Positions 55,205 to 63,159 of a stretch of 64,000 nucleotides of DNA are shown piece after piece. Made by a program: the position numbers and the translations under genes. Location of the stretch: positions 39,420 to 103,419 of the forward strand of contig DAONTI010000015.1 of NCBI GenBank assembly GCA_035411585.1. Reading direction: 5' to 3'. The stretch's first letter is position 1. Each line of letters starts with the position of its first letter. The notes below the pieces were generated by a model. The model saw only the letters and a list, made by a program, of their open reading frames with translations. It ran no database searches and was not told the DNA's origin. The DNA is from MWDV01 sp002070715. Lineage in GTDB: Bacteria > Verrucomicrobiota > Verrucomicrobiia > Limisphaerales > MWDV01.

Positions 55205-55862
55205 GCGTAAACGAAGGTGGTTGGGCTTTCACAAAAGTTGTGGGACGCAGATAAATCGGTTCGAGTTTTTCGCCAGGCGTGAAGCCAGCGCGGGTTGCCG
55301 CCAGTCGTCCAAGGGTTTCGGCGCGGGGAAAAACCACCGTGCCATGCGGAAACCAGCGGGTGATTTCCGGACCAATGACCAGGAGCAGGGCAGGGGAGGC
55401 GGATGACAATTCCTTCACTGGCACAATCCGGAGCGGTTGAACATTCTGCCAACCGTCGTCGCGAAGATCGTAATCGGCGAGGTAAAGTTCCTGACGTTGC
55501 GCATCAATCGCCGCCGTAACCCGGCCCCGTATTCCGTCACGCCAGGCTTGCGCCGCGATGCCATCCGCGCTGCTCACCCCCAACAACGGCGTGTGCCGCG
55601 CCAGTTGCCATCCTTGCGCCAAAGCAATGGCCACGCGGATGCCATGATAAGAGCCCGGCCCGCGACCGACGGCGAGACACTCGATGGATTCGCGCCCGAT
55701 TCCGACGTGGTCGAGCAATTCTTCAATCATCGCCAAGGCCGGCGTGGCGCGCCCCCCCGAGCGCACCACTTCACTGGCATGGAGCACCGTTCCGTCGGGC
55801 GCGGCGTCCACCAAGGCCACGCTCCGCTGCGGGGAAGAGAATTCAAGCGCCAGGATCTTCAT
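55188..55862 (-). CDS. tsaB: tRNA threonylcarbamoyladenosine biosynthesis protein TsaB
   Basis: A 224-aa ASKHA-fold protein from the ATG at 55862 (MKILALEFSSPQRSVAL). The motif VGRGPGSYHGIRVAIALAQG (about 71-90) is diagnostic of TsaB. It is the partner of TsaD/TsaE in making t6A37 on tRNAs reading ANN codons. It overlaps tsaE by 20 bases and thiE by 17. Confidence 0.93.
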   Translation of the reverse strand: MKILALEFSSPQRSVALVDAAPDGTVLHASEVVRSGGRATPALAMIEELLDHVGIGRESIECLAVGRGPGSYHGIRVAIALAQGWQLARHTPLLGVSSADGIAAQAWRDGIRGRVTAAIDAQRQELYLADYDLRDDGWQNVQPLRIVPVKELSSASPALLLVIGPEITRWFPHGTVVFPRAETLGRLAATRAGFTPGEKLEPIYLRPTTFVKAQPPSFTHETAR

Positions 55863-56385
55863 GATAAATCCGGCGTTGCGTATCGCCGATGATTTCAATC
55901 CATACCCGTCGCAGGGCGCGGGAGGCGGCTGCGGTTGGTGGCGCCGGTTCCGGGTTCAGGAGCGGCCAGCGCTCGGCCCATTCGATCACCGTCACGCCGT
56001 CGGGCGTTAGGTATTCCTCGAGTCCGGCTTCATGAATTTGGGTCGGTGTTTCGAGCCGGTAAAGATCCAGATGGAACAGGGAAAGCCGCCCGCCCGGATA
56101 CACGTTGACGAGCGTGAACGTGGGCGAATGCACTCGGGCCGTGATACCCAGTCCGCGGGCGAGGCCCTTGACCCACTGGGTTTTTCCCGCGCCCAAATCG
56201 CCGTGAAGAGCGATCACGCATCCGCACGCCACCGTCCGCCCCCAGTGTTCGCCGAGGGTCGCCGTTTCCGCCGGACTGTGTGAAATCAACTCTGCCACAC
56301 GCACAACATAACGACGACCCCGGGTGGTTGGAAAGCGCGGGAAGACGAAAGGCGGCGTCGCTGGCTGTTCGACGGGCAAATTCAT
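55843..56385 (-). CDS. tsaE: tRNA t6A biosynthesis ATPase TsaE
   Basis: A 180-aa P-loop ATPase that recycles the TsaD-TsaB complex. Walker A GDLGAGKT is at residues 62-69; SPTFTLVNVY and LFHLDLYRLE follow as in the family; IEWAERWP marks the end of the core. The ATG at 56385 gives about 30 extra N-terminal residues; GTG starts just before AELISHSPAET would give the usual length, so the true start is uncertain. Confidence 0.92.
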   Translation of the reverse strand: MNLPVEQPATPPFVFPRFPTTRGRRYVVRVAELISHSPAETATLGEHWGRTVACGCVIALHGDLGAGKTQWVKGLARGLGITARVHSPTFTLVNVYPGGRLSLFHLDLYRLETPTQIHEAGLEEYLTPDGVTVIEWAERWPLLNPEPAPPTAAASRALRRVWIEIIGDTQRRIYHEDPGA

Positions 56386-56515
56386 CGGCCGTTGGGAGGG
56401 GCGGCAAAAATTTCGCGCATCCGATTCGATGAACAGAAATCGTGTCGAGGAAACCAGCTACGATGGCTGGCTCATTCCTGTTCAGACATCCGCGCGCTCC
56501 GGCAGGTGGCAGCGT

Positions 56516-57502
56516 TCACGGTTTTATGTCGAAGCTGGCCGGCTTGACGCCCCGCGTAAATTTGCCAAAGCCAAAGTGGCGCGGCTGGTATTCGCCGACG
56601 TAATTAACATCAGCTTTGGCGGGTGTTTCCAGACCGGTGAGCCAATAACAGGCATTCACAATCAAACGGCGCAGGTCTTCGTTCTGGAGATCCACAGCGG
56701 CTCCGATGGTTGAGGTGAGCGCGCGCGTGGTCCGGCCGGAGTCCCCGGTGTATTCGCGAATCCAAACCAACGGCATGAGCGGCTTGTCCCAGTTGGGTGG
56801 GGCGTCCGGGGTCATCCCGCGGAGGACCAGCCCGTGCAGGAGCACGATGTCTGTGGGCTGAAGATGCGTGACGGCGTAAACGTCGCTGGGCCCCCAGACA
56901 TCCTTCACGGCGCGCAGGACAGGATGCCCGGCGTTCCGGCCATCCACCAGACCGCGGGTGCTTTCCCGGCCATGCCCTCCGTGATGCGCCACCCAGGTTT
57001 CGCCCAGCACCTGCCGACCAAAACCGCCGGGCCACGCCCGGCTTTGCCAGTCATACGCCGCGAACGGACTGGCCGGGTTGCGGGTGTAAGCAAACGCATG
57101 CGTGGCCGTGCGCAACGCGATGATCGGTTTGCCCGCCCGCAAGTAATCCACGAAATGCCGCATGTCGGAGTCCGGTAGTTCGCGGAAACGAAATTGGAGA
57201 ATCATCAGGTCCGCGTCCGCCAGTTGGTGCAGGCCGGGGACGTTGGTTTGGTTGAGAGGATCAATGGTGCCATCGGCGGGGTTCACCGAAAACAACACCG
57301 TGCAATGGAAACCGTGCCGCTGCGAAAGGATCTGCGCCAGCATGGGCAGGCCTTCCTCAGACCGGTATTCCTCATCACCCGCGAGCAGGACGATGCGTTT
57401 GCCGTTGGCCGCGCCGGCTAGCGGGGACAGGGTGGCCCAGTCCGCGGCTCCGGCCCAAGTCCCCGCCAGCGCCAGCGTGAGTAAACCGATTGCCGTTTTC
57501 AT
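56516..57502 (-). CDS. Exported ThuA-like (glutamine-amidotransferase-like fold) protein
   Basis: A 328-aa protein with a signal peptide (MKTAIGLLTLALAGTWAGA). The remainder matches ThuA/trehalose-utilisation-like proteins: RIVLLAGDEEYRSEEGLPML at about 36-55, ADADLMILQFRFREL, HFVDYLRAGKPIIALRTATHAF at about 136-157, and WVAHHGGHGRES. These proteins are common in Verrucomicrobia and Planctomycetes, often with exported oxidoreductases; their biochemical role is not established. It starts 18 bases after cimA on the same strand. Confidence 0.82.
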   Translation of the reverse strand: MKTAIGLLTLALAGTWAGAADWATLSPLAGAANGKRIVLLAGDEEYRSEEGLPMLAQILSQRHGFHCTVLFSVNPADGTIDPLNQTNVPGLHQLADADLMILQFRFRELPDSDMRHFVDYLRAGKPIIALRTATHAFAYTRNPASPFAAYDWQSRAWPGGFGRQVLGETWVAHHGGHGRESTRGLVDGRNAGHPVLRAVKDVWGPSDVYAVTHLQPTDIVLLHGLVLRGMTPDAPPNWDKPLMPLVWIREYTGDSGRTTRALTSTIGAAVDLQNEDLRRLIVNACYWLTGLETPAKADVNYVGEYQPRHFGFGKFTRGVKPASFDIKP

Positions 57503-57520
57503 GAGCGATTGGCGCCGCGT

Positions 57521-59095
57521 TTATCGGCGCAGTAGTGCGTATTCGATGCTGTCGGCCAGGGCCTGCAGGCTGGCTTCAATGATGTTTTCACTCACCCCCA
57601 CCGTGCCCCACTCGCGGCGGCCATCCGCGGATTCGATGAGCACGCGTGTTTTGGCGGCGGTGCCGGCGCCGGCGTTGAGGATGCGCACTTTGTAATCCGT
57701 GAGCATGACCTTGCTCAGTTGCGGGAAGGAGCGGATCAACGCGGCGCGGAGGGCGCCGTCGAGCGCGTTCACGGGGCCGTCGCCTTCGGCCACCGTATGG
57801 TGAACCGTTGACCCGACGCGCACCTTGACGGTGGCTTCGCAGATGGAATCCCGGGCGTCGCGGCGCATGGAGACGTGATACATATCCACCGTGAACAACA
57901 AGTCGCGTTTGTGTTCCAACGCGCCGCGGATGAGCAGCGCCAGGGACGCGGGCGCGGCTTCATATTCGTAGCCCTCGTGCTCGCGTTGTTTGATGAGCGC
58001 GAGCAGCGGCTTCAATTCCGGCATGTCGTTGGTGAGGCGGAAGCCGAGTTCCCGGGCCTTCATCACCAGGTTGCTGCGCCCGGCCAGGTCGCTGACGAGC
58101 ACGTTGCGTTCGTTGCCCACGAGGGCGGGGTCAATGTGTTCGTAACTGGCCGCGAATTTTTGCACGGCGTTGACATGCGTGCCGCCTTTGTGGGCAAAGG
58201 CCGACGTGCCGACCCACGGTTGCCGGGGGTTGGGCCGGAGGTTCGCAATTTCATCCACGAACTGGGAAACTTCCCTGAGCCTGCGCAAGCGGCCTTTGGG
58301 CAGGCAGGGCCGGTTCATTTTGAAAGCAATGCTCGGAATGGCGCTGATCAGATTGCAGTTGCCGGTGCGTTCGCCGTAGCCGTTGATCGTGCCCTGCACC
58401 TGGGTGGCCCCGGCTTCCACGGCGGCCAGCGCGTTGGCCACGCCCAGCCCGATGTCATCGTGCGTGTGGATGCCGACGCGGCACCGCAACCGGGCCACGG
58501 CGGTTTGGGTGATGGCCGCGAGTTCGCCCGGCAAACAGCCGCCGTTTGTGTCGCACAGGACGACGAGGTCCGCCCCCGCCTGTTCCGCAGCCTGCCAGGT
58601 GGCCGTTGCGTAGGCGGGATCGAGTTTGTATCCGTCGAAACAATGTTCCGCATCGTAGATGACAAACTTGCCGTGATCTTTGAGATAGCGGACGGTATCG
58701 GCGATCATGCTGAGATTTTCCTCGGGCGTGCAGCCGAGCACATCCCGCACGTGCAACAGGGAAGTCTTGCCGTAAATGGTGACTACGGGCGTCCCGGCTT
58801 CGATCAACAGGCGCACTTGAGGATCGCGGTCCACAGCCACTCCCTTGCGGCGGGTGGACCCGAACGCGGCCAGGCGGGCTTTCCGAAACTTGCGGCGCTG
58901 GGCCTGCGCGAAAAATTCGATGTCCTTCGGATTCGACCCCGGCCAGCCGCCTTCGATGTAATGCACGCCGAACGCATCGAGTTTTTCGGCGATGCGGAGC
59001 TTGTCCATGACCGAAAAATTGATGCCTTCCCCTTGGCTGCCGTCGCGCAGGGTGGTGTCATAGATTTCGACTGCGGGTCGTGTGCGTCGTTGCAT
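57521..59095 (-). CDS. cimA: (R)-citramalate synthase
   Basis: A 524-aa enzyme condensing pyruvate and acetyl-CoA to citramalate, the first step of the threonine-independent route to isoleucine. From the ATG at 59095: YDTTLRDGSQGEGINFSV at 12-29 (alpha-IPM synthase family start), HTHDDIGLGVANALAAVEAGA, and GYGERTGNCNL. The C-terminal regulatory domain (about 395-524) is present. The combination of length and GEGINFSV favours the CimA type over LeuA. Downstream is the ThuA-like gene. Confidence 0.9.
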   Translation of the reverse strand: MQRRTRPAVEIYDTTLRDGSQGEGINFSVMDKLRIAEKLDAFGVHYIEGGWPGSNPKDIEFFAQAQRRKFRKARLAAFGSTRRKGVAVDRDPQVRLLIEAGTPVVTIYGKTSLLHVRDVLGCTPEENLSMIADTVRYLKDHGKFVIYDAEHCFDGYKLDPAYATATWQAAEQAGADLVVLCDTNGGCLPGELAAITQTAVARLRCRVGIHTHDDIGLGVANALAAVEAGATQVQGTINGYGERTGNCNLISAIPSIAFKMNRPCLPKGRLRRLREVSQFVDEIANLRPNPRQPWVGTSAFAHKGGTHVNAVQKFAASYEHIDPALVGNERNVLVSDLAGRSNLVMKARELGFRLTNDMPELKPLLALIKQREHEGYEYEAAPASLALLIRGALEHKRDLLFTVDMYHVSMRRDARDSICEATVKVRVGSTVHHTVAEGDGPVNALDGALRAALIRSFPQLSKVMLTDYKVRILNAGAGTAAKTRVLIESADGRREWGTVGVSENIIEASLQALADSIEYALLRR

Positions 59096-59172
59096 AAAAC
59101 GGGGTAAATTAGTAGGCAATCCGCCGCAAGCAAAGTCCAATTCCCGCCCCGCTGGGAAAGGCTGGGGACATC

Positions 59173-59651
59173 GTGACCCTCGTTGATGAAGCTCAAAGTG
59201 TTGAGCGCCCAGCGCAGAAGGGACTCGTTGCTAGCGCCCGCGCCCACGGCCTCAAGGCCGCCGCCCGCGAGTTTGGCTGTTCCCGCAACACCGTCCGTAA
59301 ATGGCTGCGGCGCTATCAACCCGGCAAACCGTCCGCTTTGAGGGAACGCAGTCGCCGCCTCAAACGGTCGCCAAACCAGATCCCCAAGGGTCTGGAAGGC
59401 CAGATCGTCAAGCGGCGCCACCAAACCAGCTTCGGGCCGAACGCCTCCAGCGGGAATTTCGGTTGCCTTGCAGCCCCAACGCCATCGCCCGCGTCCTCCG
59501 CCAGCACCAACTGGTGCAACCCCGGAAAAAGAAATCCGCCACCAAACAGCAGCTCCGCGCGGTTAAACGCCACTGGAAACTCTTTAGGGATTCGGGAATT
59601 GGTTTTCGTCAGTTTCATAAACGGGATTTCAGTTGCGTGTTCGGAACATAG
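59173..59651 (+). pseudogene. Frameshifted, truncated transposase remnant (helix-turn-helix plus linker)
   Basis: Starting at a GTG at 59173, the first 90 residues include a transposase-type helix-turn-helix (HGLKAAAREFGCSRNTVRKW). Near 59443 one base is missing: the family sequence continues in the next frame as ERLQREFRLPCSPNAIARVL and RAVKRHWKLF. After that the expected integrase catalytic core (DDE) is absent and unrelated sequence takes over. The family looks like an IS481/IS3-like element. No terminal inverted repeats could be assigned. Confidence 0.8.
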
Positions 59652-59680
59652 CACATCGCACGGGGTTTAAGCGCGGCAGA

Positions 59681-59863
59681 TCACTGGACCGTGATGGGCA
59701 CGCCCGCGGAGGTTTTCACCCCGCCGTCGTTGTCCGTGGCCTTGGCCGTAAGGGGGTAACTGCCCGCCGGCACGTTTTGCCACTCCAGCGAGAAGGGCGC
59801 GACCGTGTCCGTCCCCACCAGCCCGCCGTTGGCGGGGAATTCCACTTGGACCACCGTCACCAT
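59681..59863 (-). pseudogene. Orphan end of an Ig-like (Big-type) domain
   Basis: A 60-aa frame reading VEFPANGGLVGTDTVAPF...SYPLTAKATDNDGGVKTS, which is one Big-type domain as found in long secreted or Rhs-like proteins, ending with a stop after PITVQ. It has no signal peptide or upstream domains. Its ATG overlaps the stop of the PEP-CTERM gene, probably by chance after rearrangement. Confidence 0.65.
59709..59818. repeat. 110-bp exact direct repeat, copy 1
   Basis: Identical over 110 bases to 60528-60637 (offset 819). Encodes the end of the Big-type domain on the minus strand. Confidence 0.95.
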
Positions 59864-60476
59864 CGCTTCTCCCTGTGCCGCCGCAGGGTCCAGAGCAACA
59901 GCCCGCCCACCGACAGTAAGGCCCATGCGCCCGGCTCGGGCACGGCGACCACCAGATTATCCAAGGACCAGCCGATGGTGGGAATCTCCCCGCGGGCCAA
60001 GCCGGAGAATTCCGGGCCGAAATAGAATGTTTGAAAATTCAGTCCGCTGCCGGAGAAAAGCGCGCTCACCGTGCTCCCATCCGGACGATAGCCTATAAAG
60101 TGGACTGTAAAGTCCAACAGGATGCCGCTGTACCCCGCCAAGTCCACCGAGTAGAGGCCAAACAGGCCACCGTCCAGCAACCTAAATTTAAGGCTATCGG
60201 ATGCAGCAGCCTGCAAATAAGCGGTGCCATTATCTGGCACAACGCCCGCCAGTTGCCCCCCCCTTTGGTTCGGCCAAATTGTGCCCACGGCGCACTGAGA
60301 TCAATTGGTGTGAACGACATCCCAGACTCATAATAGTTCTCAAAGCCATGTGAGGTGCCAGCCGGTTGGGCGGGAGGTCCGTCGAACGTGATTTGGAACG
60401 TTCCTTGTCCAATGCAGGAAATGACGCACCAAACCATCGCTATGGTGCAAACACAGAAACAGAAAAACTTCTTCAT
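59857..60476 (-). pseudogene. PEP-CTERM exported protein, frame broken in a G8 tract
   Basis: The start at 60476 gives a signal peptide (MKKFFCFCVCTIAMVWCVIS) and a beta-type domain (GTFQITFDGPPAQPAG). At 60256-60263 the coding strand has eight G. With eight, translation runs into a wrong frame; with nine, it would continue GGQLAGVVPDNGTAYLQ into the second frame, through TIGWSLDNLVVAVPEPG to the PEP-CTERM tail (VPEPG, hydrophobic helix, RRHREKRW). The restored product would be about 206 aa. Either a slipped homopolymer that switches the gene, decay, or a base-calling error. Confidence 0.82.
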
Positions 60477-60527
60477 AAAATCTCCCTTTGAAAATTATGG
60501 GCAACCGATTCTCAGCAAAGTGGCACC

Positions 60528-60637
60528 GAGGTTTTCACCCCGCCGTCGTTGTCCGTGGCCTTGGCCGTAAGGGGGTAACTGCCCGCCGGCACGTTTTGCC
60601 ACTCCAGCGAGAAGGGCGCGACCGTGTCCGTCCCCAC
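60528..60637. repeat. 110-bp exact direct repeat, copy 2
   Basis: Partner of 59709-59818. Upstream on the minus strand the repeat is joined to a different fragment (see 60638-60735), and downstream it ends within a few codons at a stop. Confidence 0.95.
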
Positions 60638-60735
60638 GCATCCACCGCCGTCAAGCTCAGCCAATTCGCGCCCGCGCCCAGCGGCAGTTCCCTCCGCCCA
60701 GAAATGCCCGTCCCCCCCAACCAGAAAGCGTTCAT
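60638..60735 (-). pseudogene. Short Rhs/Ig-like protein scrap fused to repeat copy 2
   Basis: Reads NAFWLGGTGISGRRELPL then NWLSLTAVDAWG, as in the region before an Rhs or YD-repeat section of large secreted proteins. At the junction with the 110-bp repeat the frame does not match the repeat's own coding frame, so this is a fusion of two fragments, not a gene. Confidence 0.5.
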
Positions 60736-60737
60736 GT

Positions 60738-61304
60738 TTACTTGTTATGGAGCAGAATCTTGAGTGGTGGGAACCGCACCAACTCCCAGCCGGCGAACGT
60801 TCCGCCCTTTATGACCTCGCGGACAACTTGGATTCGCACCGTCAGCGTGTAATCACCCGGCTGGTCAATCTTGAACAACTCGTTGCAGGGCGGTAACTTG
60901 AACTGTCCGCTGCCATTTGGTGTAACCAGTGAATTTAGCCTGGTTCCCCTTTGGTTCTTTTCAAACGGGACGTTTGTTGCCGAAGCACCGTCGAACTGAC
61001 GGCCATATTTCCTCCCCGCCCACGACTTGTCAACCTTGTTACCGTTCGGGTCGGTCAACTCAACGGTGCATAGGTAGGCGGGCTGCGGAATGTAAACGCG
61101 GAACGCAGGCGTGTTCGAGGGGGAGATGAATTGATACCAGGTTTCATCTGTCGCAGTCGGACGACTCGACCTGCCGTGGAGGCAAAACTCCAACTTCAAG
61201 CCATTGGTTGCAGTTACCTCGCAGCAGTGGGGCTGCGCTACGCAAAGGTGAGCGGAAACGACACACGTGACCAGCAAGGCGAGTTGGAAAAAGATATGTT
61301 TCAT
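60738..61304 (-). CDS. Small exported protein of unknown function
   Basis: A 188-aa protein from the ATG at 61304 with signal peptide MKHIFFQLALLVTCVVSAHL. The rest looks like a single beta-sandwich domain with paired cysteines (CCEVTATNG...EFCLHG, YLCTVELTDPNG, PPCNELFKIDQPGDYTLTVR). No family recognised. It is the only short gene in this zone with an intact frame. It lies between two frameshifted genes on the same strand. Confidence 0.7.
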   Translation of the reverse strand: MKHIFFQLALLVTCVVSAHLCVAQPHCCEVTATNGLKLEFCLHGRSSRPTATDETWYQFISPSNTPAFRVYIPQPAYLCTVELTDPNGNKVDKSWAGRKYGRQFDGASATNVPFEKNQRGTRLNSLVTPNGSGQFKLPPCNELFKIDQPGDYTLTVRIQVVREVIKGGTFAGWELVRFPPLKILLHNK

Positions 61305-61318
61305 AGGCTGTGACAGGA

Positions 61319-61853
61319 TCACCATGGGTGGGCGGCTTCCCAAAATGGAAACCCGTCAGAATCGTCCGGCCCAACAGGTCCGTTGACTTCGTTTTCCCAC
61401 AAAATTCCCCAGAATGTATAACCGTTGCAATCCCAGGTTACGATTCCAAGTGTTACGAAGATGTTCTCGCTTTCGCTTCCTTCGTCGGGCCGGAACCGGC
61501 AAAAAGTCTTGAAATTTCCTTTCACCCGAACAGGGTCAGCCCACGCCATATTTGGATGGTCATCGAACTGAATATTCCAGGACCAAGGTGCCTTCGGCCT
61601 GGATGCGCACGCTGGTCCAGCGAAACCCCACAGTGGCTTGGGCGATCTCATGCCGGTAAATCCAATCCCCGACAAAGGCGCGTTCGATCCGCTGGCTCTC
61701 CTGACTGCCGGGGGCCACGCCCTGCCGGACTTCCGCAATCCTTGGGTCTTGGAAAGCGTACAAGATCGGTCCGGCTTGCGCCGAAACCGCCGGGGCGGCC
61801 AGCGCCAGCGCGGCCAAAATCCAGCGCCGCAGCAAGGAAGTTGGCCGTTTCAT
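61319..61853 (-). pseudogene. Small exported protein gene with a one-base frameshift
   Basis: The frame from the ATG at 61853 encodes a signal peptide (RRWILAALALAAPAVSAQA) and continues to RIQAEGT, then stops at 61560. Near 61580 removing one T changes the reading to EGTWSWNIQFDDHPNMAWAD and continues to a stop at 61319 (FPFWEAAHPW). The combined product of about 178 aa reads smoothly across the site, so one inserted base is the likely lesion. It lies 14 bases upstream of the 61304 start. Confidence 0.7.
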
Positions 61854-62115
61854 GATTGTTTTGCCCAGGCGCCCGCGCCCACTGTTGGGCCCGAAGCCCC
61901 CGGTTCTCATTGCGTTCATTTTGTGCATCATGTTCACGCGTTGCACAGCCGGCGCCGGGAAACGCTATTGGCTTTTCAAAAACACAAACTCATGGCCCTC
62001 CAGATCGGAGAACTTGAGCTGACCGAGCCGTAAAAGACCTCGCCACCGAGCGGGCCCTGATAAGATCTCTGCCATTTCTCGTTCACAAGGTGTCCGCGAG
62101 TTAAGCCCAAGCGGA
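61854..62115. other. Spacer with a possible coding scrap
   Basis: No complete gene. On the minus strand, just before a stop near 61970, the sequence LGQLKFSDLEGHEFVFLKSQ reads like a protein C-terminus but has no identifiable upstream body. Confidence 0.35.
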
Positions 62116-63159
62116 TTATTCCTGAGTTTTGGTTGGCGGAGGCACTGGATTATTCGTGGTGATCGCGAGGCAGAAATTCAACCCGGCTGCCAGAGCGGTT
62201 ACGTTAGTCAATCCGATAGGCACGGGAACTTCGTGGCCAGCGAGCACGCCCCAGCCAGCCACAGAACCGTCTCTCTGGAGAGCGAGGCTATACCGGCACG
62301 CAGAGCCAATCAGACCATATTCATTGCCTGCGGCGATGGCCGTAACATTCGTCAGAACCTGGCCGCCTAGGGTCACCAATCCTCCTGGAGTGACCCAAGG
62401 CCGCTCTGGAGTTGGAACGCCCGTCGCTTCGCCAGAACCGTTGCCTCCCCAACCGACCACGGTTCCATCATACTTGAGCGCCAAACTATGATGCTCTCCA
62501 ACGGCAATTGCCGCCACATTCGTCAGTCCCGAAGGCGGTTCCGAGTAATTCCCGCCCCACGCAATGACCGTGCCGCCGCGTTTCAGGGCAAGATTGCGCT
62601 CGAAATTCGAGCCGCCAGCGGCGATGGCGACGATGTTGGTCAAGTTGGGCATCTTATCCGTCTGACGCCCCCAACGCACCACGGTGCCGTCGCGCCGGAG
62701 CGCCAGTGCATGGTGCGGCCCGGCTGAGATGGCGATTACATTTGTCGCACTGGCCGGGACATTTGTTTGACCGTCTTGATTCAATCCCCAAGCCGCTACG
62801 GTGCCGTCAGCTCTCAGGGCGACACTGAAATTATTACCCGCAGCGATGGCAACAGCATTTGTCAAGTCACCTGGAGCAGTCGCCGCGCCATGGCCGTTAA
62901 ACCCCCATCCGACAACGGCCCCGTCAGCGCGCAACGCCAAGAGGTGATTCATGCCAGCGGCTATCGCAATGGCGTCGTTGAGTGCATTTCCACCAATTTC
63001 AGTGACACTCGCAGACGACTCTAGCGAGGTGAAACCATGTGTTTTACCAGCCCAACTGTTTCCCCACCCAATTACCCGGGCAGGTAACGTACCGGCAAAT
63101 AAGGCATTGTCGGAAACAAAAAATGCCAGCAAAGAAACCACGAGCGCCAACACTTTCAT
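62116..63159 (-). CDS. Exported RCC1-repeat (beta-propeller) protein
   Basis: A 347-aa protein from the ATG at 63159 with signal peptide MKVLALVVSLLAFFVSDNAL. At least six RCC1-type repeats follow, each of the form AIAAG...SLALRADGTVVGWG (for example HLLALRADGAVVGWGFNG, HHALALRRDGTVVRWG). Repeats of this kind fold as a seven-bladed propeller; exported bacterial ones have no established function. The upstream frame is open and continuous with it, so the start is chosen on the signal peptide. Confidence 0.8.
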   Translation of the reverse strand: MKVLALVVSLLAFFVSDNALFAGTLPARVIGWGNSWAGKTHGFTSLESSASVTEIGGNALNDAIAIAAGMNHLLALRADGAVVGWGFNGHGAATAPGDLTNAVAIAAGNNFSVALRADGTVAAWGLNQDGQTNVPASATNVIAISAGPHHALALRRDGTVVRWGRQTDKMPNLTNIVAIAAGGSNFERNLALKRGGTVIAWGGNYSEPPSGLTNVAAIAVGEHHSLALKYDGTVVGWGGNGSGEATGVPTPERPWVTPGGLVTLGGQVLTNVTAIAAGNEYGLIGSACRYSLALQRDGSVAGWGVLAGHEVPVPIGLTNVTALAAGLNFCLAITTNNPVPPPTKTQE

